Source: Oreohelix idahoensis
Taxonomy: Eukaryota; Mollusca; Gastropoda; Stylommatophora; Oreohelicidae
Reading direction: 5' to 3'
Assembly (NCBI GenBank): GCA_024509875.1
Contig: JAMPIV010000581.1
Coordinates: forward strand, 5,001-69,000
Length of the DNA stretch: 64,000 nt
The position numbers and the translations under genes were made by a program. Within the stretch, counting starts at the first letter, position 1. Every line of letters starts with the position of its first letter. The notes beneath the pieces were generated by a model. The model did no database searches. It was not told the origin of the DNA and saw nothing but the letters and a program-made list of their open reading frames with translations. Shown in pieces: positions 1 through 16,260 of this stretch.

Positions 1-4862
<4,862 letters not shown>

Positions 4863-4974
4863 AAACCCAAGACATGTTAATCGCACATGTTAACTTCAAA
4901 AACCAAAGAACGAAGCTACATCCGAAGTTTCACATGCAATAACATAAAGGACATAAACACTAATAATAACTAAC

Positions 4975-5112
4975 CATATTGACAACCTGTTCCAAAGTAG
5001 CCATATTTGCACAGTCCTCCAGTAGGACAGTTTCCGTTCTGGTCACATTGTGCGCCATCAAAACACTGACACTTGTACCTACAACTCTCTCCAAACCATC
5101 CGGGTGTACACT
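4975..5112 (-). CDS. Single internal exon coding an EGF-like (MEGF-type) Cys-rich repeat
   Basis: On the minus strand, an intron end reading ATTTATCTCAG is followed by 138 bases, then a donor GTTAGT. The exon has symmetric phase 1-1, as expected for EGF modules. It reads as a Cys-rich repeat with the motifs PGWFGESC, CQCFDGAQC and YFGTGCQ, eight or nine Cys in 45 residues, and no stop. This spacing matches the extended EGF repeats of MEGF/scavenger-receptor-like secreted or cell-surface proteins, which are very common in molluscs. In that family the disulphide-bonded repeats serve extracellular binding. The rest of the gene lies outside what can be read: one flank is the poly-C tract and the other is repeat-rich DNA. 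Upstream exons should lie at higher coordinates and downstream ones at lower. No other exon was recognised. The exact gene cannot be named. Confidence 0.75.
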
Positions 5113-8100
5113 CTGAGATAAATTTTTAATAATGTTCATTCAAATAACTGAGGATTGATTATAACAACACTGACTATTATGAACAAATATTAACTACTTA
5201 TTCATTAGCCAAAACTCAAGAGTATCTAATCTCGGCTTCAAAGATGTCTACCTTCTCACAAGATATCTCTTGGTAGAGTCGTACATAGAAGGGTAATGAC
5301 GCGTCTATCGCGAGGGAGTTTCACAAGATATTCAGAAAAGCGAAAACAATGCTGCATTGGCTGAGCACGTTAATTCTGAGATCTGCCGACAAATTTTGTG
5401 AAGGATTAAGCAATTATTATTTTTTTAACTCGTCAAGCCCCCACCGTTGATTTACTCAGTGGAATTATTATTATTCTGGTATAGCTCTGTTTACAGTGTG
5501 TTTAGTGTCGTACAGATAGGTTGGGAGTTATTTTGGTCCGTCTGAGTAGAGTGGATGGCGACAGGTACGTGAGAAAGGTGTGAGAAATAGATTTCACGGG
5601 TGGTAGCTTAAGGAAAAAGATATGTCTCTGGAATGAGTAAGTTTCTCTATTCCAGCCTATCTATACGACTGGAATTTAGTGCACGACAACCTTGCACTCC
5701 TCATACATATAGAAATAAGTTTAACTACACACACACGAAGCTATGTGACAACAAGACACACGAACGTGAAAAACTACGGTTAATTGGATACGGGTCTGAC
5801 CAACACACAAAGTTAAGTTTCTTTGTTGTTTATTATCATTAAACGTGACAACACCAATTATCTATAGAAAAATCAAAAAATCAGATTTACATACAGATGA
5901 CATAACAAAAATAGATGCGCCCTCCCCCTATCGAGAAAAAAACCCAAAGTTAATAACCCAAAGGTCGAAGGTTAGCACTATGATACCGAGTAGACAGTAA
6001 AGTAAACAAAGTCTGACTGTATAAGTACAGTAAAGTAAACAAATTAGGCAAACCAAGAGTTGGTAAAATCTCTGTAACAAAGAAAAATATTCACTCTCTC
6101 TTGCAAACAGTGGCCACTCTCTCCCTCCTACCTCCTAGGAGATATTCCTCGGCGTACAACTATCCAGTTCATTTCGTACATTGGCCAACAGTTCATCCTT
6201 TAACAACAACTTTTGAGGGGAACGCCAAATCTGGTAGTTTTTCCTAGCTAACAAATGTTACTGTGAATAGTCGATGTAGGAACGTGCTCTTGTGGTTCAC
6301 TATTTAAAGAGGAAAACAATTCCAGTATTGGAATACGTCTGTTTGCCAAAATGTTACAATGATAAATGATGATAGTCCTATCGGCTGACTCTACGTTAGA
6401 GCGCCGATTCTGAACAGCGTAAATTTCTAGACGCTTCGCTTGAATACGACTGTCAGAAGTCGGGAATAAATGTTATTTTTATACACCCCAGTGGGCTGAT
6501 AAAATTGAAAAATAGTGCTGGGTTTGGTAAGTCCAGTTATATTACTTTTAGTATCAGAACAGTTCTCATGTATCTTTGGCGAGTACACGCTTATAATGAA
6601 GATCGATACCGCTCAAACCAATTTGAGGCAAAGGTAACTAACAAAGTAAACTTTCAGTCCAAAAAACTAGCAAAATAAAAGACCGCTGGACGCTCTTGAT
6701 CAGGTCTGCTAGGAATGTAAGAAAAACATTTATAGAAAAATGCTACTATTCTATATAGCTATATATATATATGCACACAGACGGGGACAAGACGATCTCT
6801 TATCCACTCCGTCAGTCCTGATTAAAGTTAAACGGCACAGGTGTTTTCTTTAGCTTACCTTATCGTGCGTCACTTAGTGAGTGTAGGTTGGATTGAGTTA
6901 TGTGACTCTCCCCCCTGCTCGCAGTTAACGATCAGCGTACAATGTCAATTATCACAAACTGTCGCCGATTGTTAAGTAGCTATTAATTTGGTAGGCGTCT
7001 GATAGTTTAGTCGTATGATATTAAATAATAGGTACTTAAAATAAATACGCACAATGAAATAAAGCGTGAATTCTTCTGTCACTATCAGTCGCGTCCAGCA
7101 TATAAACCAGTCAGCTAAAACCATCTCTTCTTGTGTGAGAAAGCGTGTGGTGAAAATTAACATTATAATTGAACTTCTGGTATGAAATAGCTACGCTTTA
7201 TTTTATTTCACTAGTTTTAACGGCTAGACAATCTTAGATAATTATAATGGTAAAAGCTAACACTTTTAATTGGTAAAAGCTAACACTTTTAAACACGTAA
7301 GCACTAATTTCTATTACCAGAAATCAGAATGAAAAATCCCCACGAATTGCTATTAACACATTTAACAAAATGGCTCTAGAACTGCGTGCTTAGAGTATCT
7401 AAAAATCTGAGTGACGCTGATAGCGAGTTTTAAGAAAACACAGCTTATATATGCTTAAATTTCTCTTATCTATTGATGATGTTACTTTTCGCGTTACTAT
7501 GTGTACCGGGGAACAGCGACTGCGTTTCCCAAATGAAAAGCTTACGGGTCGGCTCTGTCGGGTGTTGTTAACCGACATCAAAAGAATTCTTACGTCTAAC
7601 GGGTTCTCGAAGAATGTTCTGCGTATACGACATCAAAGCGTTAACTCCCCTTTCCAGAGACTTCAAAAAGCCGGTACGTCTGTTTCACGTGTTTTCTGTC
7701 TGATATCGTATGCCTGACAGATACTGGCGTGGGAAAACGAGGTAAATAAAAGCTGATTCGCTACCTGTTTTGACGGGCAGGTTTCGAAAATTTGCAAACA
7801 CTGCGTTTGCACCTGTTTTAAGAAAAGAGGAGGGAACGAAAAAGTAAGCTTGTGTGAGTTTTAGCTAGCAAATCATAGAGCTCTACGACGTTACAAATAA
7901 TGTCCGATTACTGTAGGCTCGTTTCCCATTACACGTCACATTTAGTAAATTGACTGAGACAAACATACATTTAAAATGATTAAATCGAAGTTAAATTTGT
8001 ATATTAACAAATAACAGATTTAATAATCATTTTGTTTTAGCAAGGGTTAAAATAATTGAATAGTTTAAAAGAAAATGTTCATCATTGAATGATTGCAGGT

Positions 8101-8159
8101 TTTATGAAAAAAGTTTACTTTGGCAGCTTATAGGTTTCACTTAGCTGCCAATAGTAATT
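5113..8159. other. AT-rich non-coding DNA, intron or intergenic, with old repeat debris
   Basis: No coding frame with recognisable content. About 5480-5840 is a diverged match to about 29300-29600: both have a GTGTGAGAAATAG stretch, an ACCTATCTA stretch and an ACACACACA-rich tail. A short tandem pair with the core TGGTAAAAGCTAACACTTTT lies at about 7248-7290. The remainder shows nothing I can name. It may be intron of the EGF-repeat gene. Confidence 0.5.
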
Positions 8160-9976
8160 TCTGCTCCCGCTGATGGGTTCTGTTCAGAAAGGTTTTTGTT
8201 GTTCTCACTTCGCTGGTTACGCTTAACGGTGCAGCATGTTCCCAGAACAATCAAAGAGTAACTGCCAAGATGGTCCCGCGTTTCTACGTCAGTCCACTTC
8301 TACCCTTACTTTGTTCAAGAGATTAGTACTTTCATTGGTACCACCCCCAACAGCCATGGTAAAAGAATAGAAACGAACCGCTCCCCTGAGTATTGCGTTT
8401 CCGGACACATACCTATGTGTCCCCTTCCTCCTATTCTACCATCCCATCTATTTCAGAATTTACATTCGATGAGAATTAAACTTAATCCCTCGAGATATTT
8501 TTTTTTTTACATTTAAATGAAATGGTTAATAGTATAGATAGAATATGTTTACATTTACATCTCCACTGTTTGAAAAGTGTTCACAATATAAACTGAATCT
8601 GTTTTCATTTACACCGATTGAAAAGTTTGAAACTTTCATTAACTTTAAAGTGAAAATGTTCACATAGACATTAACACTGGTTTGAAAATGTAACTATTAT
8701 ACTTAGAATGTACATCATTTCTTTCATCTTTCCCTCTCTGCTCTATATGGAAATTGGGACTACCTTATGCTCTTAGTTCTCTATAAGAAACTAGCAATAA
8801 AGCAGTCACCAGCGCTTGCAGAGTTGGGTCATAAAATCATCATTCTATACGCGGAGGCTGCCAGCCTCAAATGACTTTGGACATCAACTAGCGATTTTCA
8901 CATATTAATATTCACGTGGCAATATATACAGATTAGTTCACATGTTTGTAATGAAAAAAAGTAGAATGTAAAATGACAACTTACGCCAATCCTTGTGCAC
9001 ATACTTTTTTCTTAGATGAATGAAGTTAAGGCACTTGCTTAGGAATCTTACACATATTCTTGGGGGTCGTTACTTTTATAAGATAATTCCCTCTTTGACT
9101 CCGTGTGTTCAGTTTCCTCAGACCTTGGCTTTCCTTATTAAATTGATAGGGTTTTCCTGGGTTGTTTTGTAAGTACTTATGAATACTCCTATAAAAGGTG
9201 TCCGGTATGATAAGATGGAATCCTGATTCTAACTACAGGCACGTCTGGTGTCTTTGGCAAGCGATTATCACAGTGAAATAACAATTAAACGTGTCCGGTT
9301 ACATGCCTGTCCTACCCCCGCATCTGTTTGTAATGCAGCTGCTCAGAGGTCCAATCATGTCAAACAAAAACTGTTGGGTGGGCATTTTCAAAATATCCCG
9401 ACGTCGAATAATTTTGCGCGTGATGTAGAGGGCACCTTTCCCATATATGGTATGAAAACATCCGATTGCCTGCAGGCGAACTCACCAACCCATCTGTATA
9501 CTCTCTCAACAATGTGTGTAAGATGTAACATCTTATTATTTTATTGAAAGTAATCTTGTCAAGTCGGACAGGAAGCGATTAGGTAATCCTTGTCTGTTCA
9601 AAATGTGTCACCCAGACAAGTAATCTCTTATCTGTCGCGCACCCTGGCTTTATCAGCAATTAGACAAATACGCTGGCGATTTTCATGTTAATTGGTAGCG
9701 GTCAAGGTTGGGTACACGGGAATATTCCTGTCGTTTTAATATTTCATCGCTTGTCGACTATCTCAGCAGGGATGGGCAGGTAAACAGACAAGACGAAATA
9801 TACTGAAGGGAGTATAAGAATGAATATACCAAATATCTGCTACACATAGCAGAGAAACAAAGAAAGACAATGCGATAATTGAAAACACGCAATAAAAATA
9901 AGTACAAACATGTAACTGATACTGCCGTAGCGAAACAGATCGAAAAGAGTCGCCCCAGTCTGTCACAGTCAGCAGC
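8160..9976. repeat. Dispersed repeat, copy 1 (unclassified)
   Basis: Diverged similarity by eye to 27640-28040 (left part, up to about 9120) and to 32020-32830 (right part, from about 9140). Shared words include TGGTCCCGCGT, GGTACCACC/GGCACCACC, GCCAATC, CCAAATATGGAATGAAAACATCCGAT-like text and GTAACTGATACTG/GTAACTAAATACTG. No protein motif or terminal structure is visible. In this copy 8350-8985 is extra relative to the second copy; in the second copy about 28040-32020 is extra. The two together therefore behave like one ancestral repeat with different later insertions. Confidence 0.5.
8389..8612 (+). repeat. Left arm of a ~220-bp inverted repeat
   Basis: This segment is the reverse complement of about 9977-10195 with scattered mismatches and small gaps. 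Both arms contain GAGTATTGCGTTTCC, a near-palindromic ACACATA-ATGTGTCCCC and GATGAGAATTAAACTTAATCCCTC. The arms are about 1.36 kb apart. It is either the ends of one non-autonomous element or, more likely, two opposite insertions of one small element, because 8350-8985 looks inserted within the surrounding repeat. Confidence 0.7.
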
Positions 9977-10195
9977 ATGAAATCTGATTCAGTTTATATT
10001 GTAAAACATTTCGAACAGTGGAGATGTAAGTGTAAACATATTATATCTGTACTATTAACCTTTTCATTTAAATATAAAGAAAGTTTCTCTGGAGGGATTA
10101 AGTTTAATTCTCATCGATGGTAAATTTTGAGGTAGATGGGATGGAAGAATAGGAGAAGGGGACACATATGTATGTGTCGGGAAACGCAATACTCT
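9977..10195 (-). repeat. Right arm of the ~220-bp inverted repeat
   Basis: Reverse-complement partner of 8389-8612. Reading on the minus strand, the same order of words appears: GAGTATTGCGTTTCC, then ATGTGTCCCCTTC, then GAGAATTAAACTTAATCCCTC, then CATCTCCACTGTT. The level of divergence suggests an old pair, not a fresh duplication. Confidence 0.7.
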
Positions 10196-11876
10196 TCAAA
10201 CCAACTATCAGTAAGGAGAAAGAGGTTTCTTTCGTGAAATTACACAAAAAAAAACAAACATTCCAGGGGTGTATATCCACGTCTCTGAGTAGAAATGCGC
10301 CCGCCCCCGAAAACCAGAAAGATTCCTAACCGCAAAATACATAGGGAAACATTACCCAAGAAACACCTATTTTCATGCATGGCGACAGCCATGGATCCCC
10401 TCACAAAACAGCAAAGTGCTACCCCCCCCTCGAATATGGGCCGCCGTGAAGAATCGAAATAATGTCTCATGCCGGACCTTTGATGAACCCTACCCCCGAT
10501 TGTCACTACCCCTTAATCACAAACACATGTTTTTTAAAAATTCAAAAGAGTTGTGATATGGTGGATCCCTTCTCACTGCAACATCCCCAAAAAATGAAGA
10601 GGCGAACAGATTGGCAAATGAAATAGGAAAGCTACTTATACTTGACACAAGTATAACTTATGAAGAAACCAAGAGCTCTAACAATCGCAGATACATGAGA
10701 CAGACGGTCCAGTTTCAACGATTTCAACATTCATTTATGTCCAGCATACCTGCAAGGAAGCAGTTTAGTATCTACATTTAAAGATAAAAGTGGCTTTGTT
10801 CAGTTCACATGAAATATCACTAGTTCACTCTTTTTCCATTAATAATAATTAGCGAATTATCACTCTGTTGTTATATATCTCATTTATGACGGTATACCTT
10901 AAGGTACATGTGATAGTGTGTTAATTATAATGAGAATGGAAGTCTGCGTCCATGTCCGCCTTTAGAGATGATCCAATAATTCATTCACGGCGAAATGTAT
11001 AACTGTATAATACCCCTTTACAAGTCTGAAATAAAATTAATTTACATGATAAATCTATAAATCAACTAACAATTATTAAATATGAGGAATTAAAAGACAT
11101 TACGTAAATACTATGTCGCGCATTAGCTATGACGATAATTGCAACAACAACAAATTCACGAATAAGAAAACAGGGAAAATATACATGGTTTTATAAATTC
11201 TACAAATCTGTTTCTTTGCAAAACTTTTTTCGGTCAAAAAACTTAAACATCCTCCATTTAGAATTTATGAAACCCATTGGAATGGAATTCCGACCAAGGC
11301 TAAACGATTTTTCCCGGGGCAGTTTTCCATTATGCTCCACGCACCCCCCCTAATTTTGGGGGTATCGTTTTATTATCCGGACATCACTTTACCGTCATAA
11401 TACAAATCCTCAGCAGTTCCCCCCCCACCCCCCCCCGTATATCCATACCTACTCCCACCCTACCACCAGCTCTCATTCGCCAATCCGCTTAGGCCACCTC
11501 CATGTAGCTCCCGCCTATTATCTAGTTAATTAATTTTCCGTAAACGCAGATTGCCCCAATGTCCTGCGGTGCTCGGCTCGTTGGTCCGTGCTTGTTAATG
11601 TGCTACAACAGGTATCATTTCTTCCTCTGCGTCGTAATAAATCCTATTGAGTTTTAGGGTAATGCAAAAAGCGGGTTTATTTTTTGTAAACATGATAGAG
11701 CGAATGACCTTAAATTATTCTAACTTTTGCAAACTGAGTTTCTTTACGCCTTCAAAGGAGAAAGCGTCGAGCTTTTAAAAGTTGTTAGGTATGTACGGCC
11801 TAAGAGGGGGGGCGGGGGGTGTCATATCTTGTCGGCCGACGTGTTTGCACTCCCCGATCCTTATTCTTTAGGTTTT
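10196..11876. other. Non-coding flank grading into low-accuracy C-inflated sequence
   Basis: No coding content recognised. C runs of 7-9 begin around 10310-10430 and become frequent from about 11340, marking the start of the degraded sequence quality seen through to about 21.8 kb. The last bases before 11877 are the left flank of element A. Confidence 0.5.
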
Positions 11877-13468
11877 TGTTGCGTGATAAAGCCCCCCCCC
11901 CCCCCCCCCCCCCCCCCTTCTCGCAACCTTCGTTTTATTTCAATATCTGTTTTCGTCTCCACCCCCGCAAGGGCAAACAAACTGCTTGGAAATTTATAGT
12001 TCGCCTTTTCTCGGGAAGATTCTGTCCTTCTCCGCGTTGGTTCGTATGCAGCCCCTTAGTTTGAGCTGTGGGCGTTTTGGAGCTGGGAGCTGGCGCCCCC
12101 ATGACTTGTCTTGTTCTTGTCGATAGGTTTCCGCCCACCACTAGTGCCGCGCACCGCAAGTGAGCGTTTTGGAAGGGCGTAAAAGAGATGCCCCTCGTTT
12201 GAAGAGGGGTGACTAACCCGTAATTGGGGCTCTCGAGGCAATTTGGATTGTGTGTCTCCACCGCCACCCCGTGCTCAGCCCCCCACTAGTTTCCCTCGCT
12301 TCTCTCGCCCTTCCTTTTTCCCCCCTCCTCCCCCCCCCCCCCCCGTTTACGCACCCCCCCCCGCCCGGCTTTTTGGTGGGTCCTCGGTGTTTTGTTTGGA
12401 GGTCGTTCTGTGCGCCGCCCCCCCCCTTCTGGGCGACCCCCGGTCTGGACTGAGGGATGGCTAAGGGATTATGTGGTAATGTGGTTGTTAACCCACCCCG
12501 TATTTTATTAAGGAGTGGTCTCACAGGTCTGTCCCCCCCTTTCCGCTCTTATTGGTTTCATTTCGTTTTTTTATTCGGGGGGAAGACGGGATATCTTTAT
12601 TACCTCTAGTGTGTATTTGCACATGCCGGGAGGCGTTGATTATTTCTGTGTTTATTTCAATGGATAGCCATGGTTTTAGGTAAATTGACTCTTTTTTTTT
12701 TCCATTAACTCTAAATATCCACTAATCGATTTTGTGGGTCGTGAAATGTTAGCGATTTCGATTCTAAATAGCCTGTCCTCCTGTCTTTCCTAAAGTCGCG
12801 GTCCCCGTCACGACGATGATAGTTCTACATTTCCTAGACTCACATGTGATCTCTGCTCGCAGGCTTGTACTTGCAAATGATACTGAGTCAACGGTGATGC
12901 AGGTACCAAGTGACACTTTACTTTGCTAACTTCTGTTAATATCTACTCTAGGTTTGGATACCAATGACCCTCCACCCTCTTATTCTTCCTCAGTAAGTCA
13001 GCCGATCACACTTTTCCTCCCCCTGCCCCCTCCGAGAAACATTAGTGCCAAATTCCTTGTCCCCAGGCAGGGACGTGTCTGTCTGCCCGCCACTCCGAAG
13101 TCCCATCAAACTATGGACGAGTGAAAACTGATCTCATTACATCAGGTTTTTTACCAATCTCCCCCTGGCATGTTATAGGAAGAAGGATGGATGGCGTTGT
13201 TTTTCCCCCCCCCCTCACTGATAATTTTACTAGCACTTTGAAAATATAAACATTGCATCTGGACTCAAAACTCATAGTAATGCTGTGTCTCTACCGTTTA
13301 GTGCGTGTATTGATCACTGTCTGCCCCCCCCCCCTGTTGCTGTGATAAATGAATGTGTGACTGTGCATCACACTCTTTGCCCGTAACCATTTTGTCATGT
13401 CCCGGCGGTCCACAATAAATAATTGAAAAGGAAAAAAAAACGTCACGGGCTGTTTTCAAGTGAGCTCA
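11877..13468 (+). repeat. Element A 5' LTR, error-rich copy
   Basis: This is the same sequence as 24255-25187 in the same order from end to end. Shared words include TTTTATTTCAATATCTGTTTT, CCGCCCACCACTAGTG, TGCACATGCCGGGAGGCGT, GATGCAGGTACCAAG, CCGTTTA and TCCACAATAAATAAT. It is 1592 bases against 933. The excess is made of added C runs (for example 31 C in a row after GATAAAG) and many one- to ten-base insertions. A polyadenylation-like AATAAA lies near the end in both copies. Confidence 0.75.
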
Positions 13469-15343
13469 TTGCCTATCTATACGTCGTGAGCTAATATTTT
13501 GTACTGACGGTATCACTATAGTACGATGGCAAGCTGCATCTTGTTATATGGTGCGCCCAACATGAACATTGTATTATGTAATCATGTACCTCCACATCTA
13601 CGTTATCAATCATATCACAAAGTAACCCAGTTTCCCTAAGACGCGTGATACTTCCTGTATCATCCCCTCTATCATTGCGGCAAATCACTCGCAATGCCAA
13701 TTCTGGTGTCCATTCAAGCTGTGTTCTTGCCATTCACCTCGAGTACCAGCCAATGACACCGGACCGCGTCCCTTAGACCACCTTTGTCATTTTTCTTCAA
13801 TGCAGAAGATCATTCCTCATCCTGCTCTATTCTTCAAGACAGTTACCCCACATGATACTACTCAATTACACCCCAGATCCAACATCTATACAAATGTTTG
13901 TTCAAGTAACGTCTACACACGGCGTGCCTGGCTAAAAAGGTCACATCCACTTTTCATGATCATTTTTCGACGGGAAAAGTCACAGACAATTTGCCCTGTA
14001 CCGGCGTTTACGTCCAGCTATAATGTTAAGAGAGCATCACCGGATTACTACACACCTCTCTGATGACTTCAGCTCACGTTAGTGCTATACTCCATACGCA
14101 AATGCACTTCCATTCTAAGTGTCAATGTGAAGACGTGCTGCGCCCTATAGCCCAGTTTACAGTGCTGTCGTTTTTAGAGAACCCAGGTCCCAGTCGAGCC
14201 AGCTTCCCTGCCTAAGAAATACTGGAGATAGCTATCGACAGAAGATATCCCTTCCCCCAGCATGTCACACTGCAATGCACCGCCTTCTCACCATCCAATA
14301 CGCACTAGTCTACTTGCGCTACTGAGAACTTGAGCGTCATAACCGCATGCCACCGCTACCTAACTAAAATACAAATAACTACTCACAAACCAAAGTACAG
14401 ACAGCAAATAAAAAAAACAAAAAACACCCAAATTCTAGTGAGAATCAATTAAGAGCGCTGTTGCCCACCATATGATCACCGATGGATAACACAGTTGAAT
14501 TTACACCTGTCAGCATCATCCTTCCCTCTCCTCCCCCCACGTCGCTTTCCGCAAAATTATCCCATCCTTGTTGATAACATCGCCGAGATTTATCAGCTTG
14601 TGTGCGTTACCCAGCATCAGAGACGCTTCTCCACAGCAAAAGTTAGTTTAGTCCTAAGTCTGTTCCCCATCCTATAATAACGCCGTACCAATTGATACCT
14701 GTATCCAGCTGAAGCCGATCTGGAAATCTTTTTATCGACCTCATCCATAGTATGTCGCCCAATCCCCTCCCAAAAACATTGTTATACTCTCGCGGTATGT
14801 ATCTAAAACTCCCCGCTCGCTCAGCGGATGGGTCTCGGTTATTGGACGAATGTACATAAATAGTATTACCTCTAAGTCCCCCGTAAATCCCAAACCGCGC
14901 TAACTCCCTTACTACTCTGTCTCCTATAATCTGTCTTACCAGTATGTGTCAAACTTATCCACCTAAGGCATCAGAGCCTCCCAGACAAGCCGTACACTAT
15001 CACGCCTACTTCACAACATAATAAAACTTACTCCTTCAAAATACACCTGACGTACACATGTGCTCACATATTTATCCTCTTTTAAATAACCCAGACCCCA
15101 TAGATATTTCTTAACTCATGTTCTTCAGAGTCTGTTTAAGCCCCATTAAATGAGCATAATATAATTTATTTGAATATCTGCAATCCCTCCTCCTTCTCAT
15201 GATACCTACAAATCCTCTAGTTTCCATACCACAAAATTTGCTCTTCACTCAAACATATCCTCCCGCCTTAGACAATTCATTATTTTTACATTACTCCGCC
15301 ATACTCCCCACTCTACCCCCCATTATTATATATATACCTAATC

Positions 15344-15345
<2 letters not shown>

Positions 15346-15374
<29 letters not shown>

Positions 15375-15407
15375 TTCCCCCCCAACCCCCCCCCCCCCCC
15401 CCCCCCC

Positions 15408-15465
<58 letters not shown>

Positions 15466-15556
15466 ACCCACGAACCAAAAAAAACAACAAACCAAACCAC
15501 CCCCCCCCCCCCCCACACCCCCACCCCCCCCCCGCCCCCACCACCACCCCCGCCCC

Positions 15557-15593
<37 letters not shown>

Positions 15594-15936
15594 ACCCGCC
15601 CCCCGTCGCCCCCCCGCCCCCCCCCCTCCAGCCCCCCCCCCCCCCCCCCACCCACCCCCCCCCCCCCCCCCCCCCACCCCCCCCCCCCCCCCCCCCCCCT
15701 CCACCCCCCCGCAACCCACACACACGCCCCCCTCCCCCCCCCCCCCCCCCCCCCACAACCACCCTGCCCCCACCGACACCCACCCCCCCCCCCCCCCCCC
15801 CCTTCCCCCCCCACACCCCCCCCCTCCCCCCCCCCCCCCCCCCCACCCACCCCCCATATATGTCCTCCCCCCCTTTATTGTACCCCCCCCCCCCCCCCCC
15901 CCCCCCTCCCCACACGCCTCCGCCCCCCCCCCCCCG

Positions 15937-16020
<84 letters not shown>

Positions 16021-16098
16021 CCCTCCCTCCCACCCCCCGCCCCCCCCCCCCCTCCCCGCCCCCCCCCCCCACCCGCCCTAGCACCCAACACCCCAACC

Positions 16099-16138
<40 letters not shown>

Positions 16139-16150
16139 CCCCCCCCCCCC

Positions 16151-16181
<31 letters not shown>

Positions 16182-16260
16182 ACACTTCCCCCCCCCCCCC
16201 CCCCCCCCCATCCCCCCCCCCTCCCCACCCACCTCTTAAATACCCCCCCCCTCCCCAACC
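15346..16260. repeat. Poly-C block inside element A
   Basis: About 900 bases, mainly C, with short islands such as CACGAACCAAAAAAAACAAC and TATATGTCCTCC. Open frames in all directions are Pro- or Gly-rich for that reason and are not genes. Confidence 0.85.

Noticed and set aside
7399..7717. Two overlapping opposite frames of 60 and 88 residues
   Set aside because: No family resemblance and typical chance length for this base composition.
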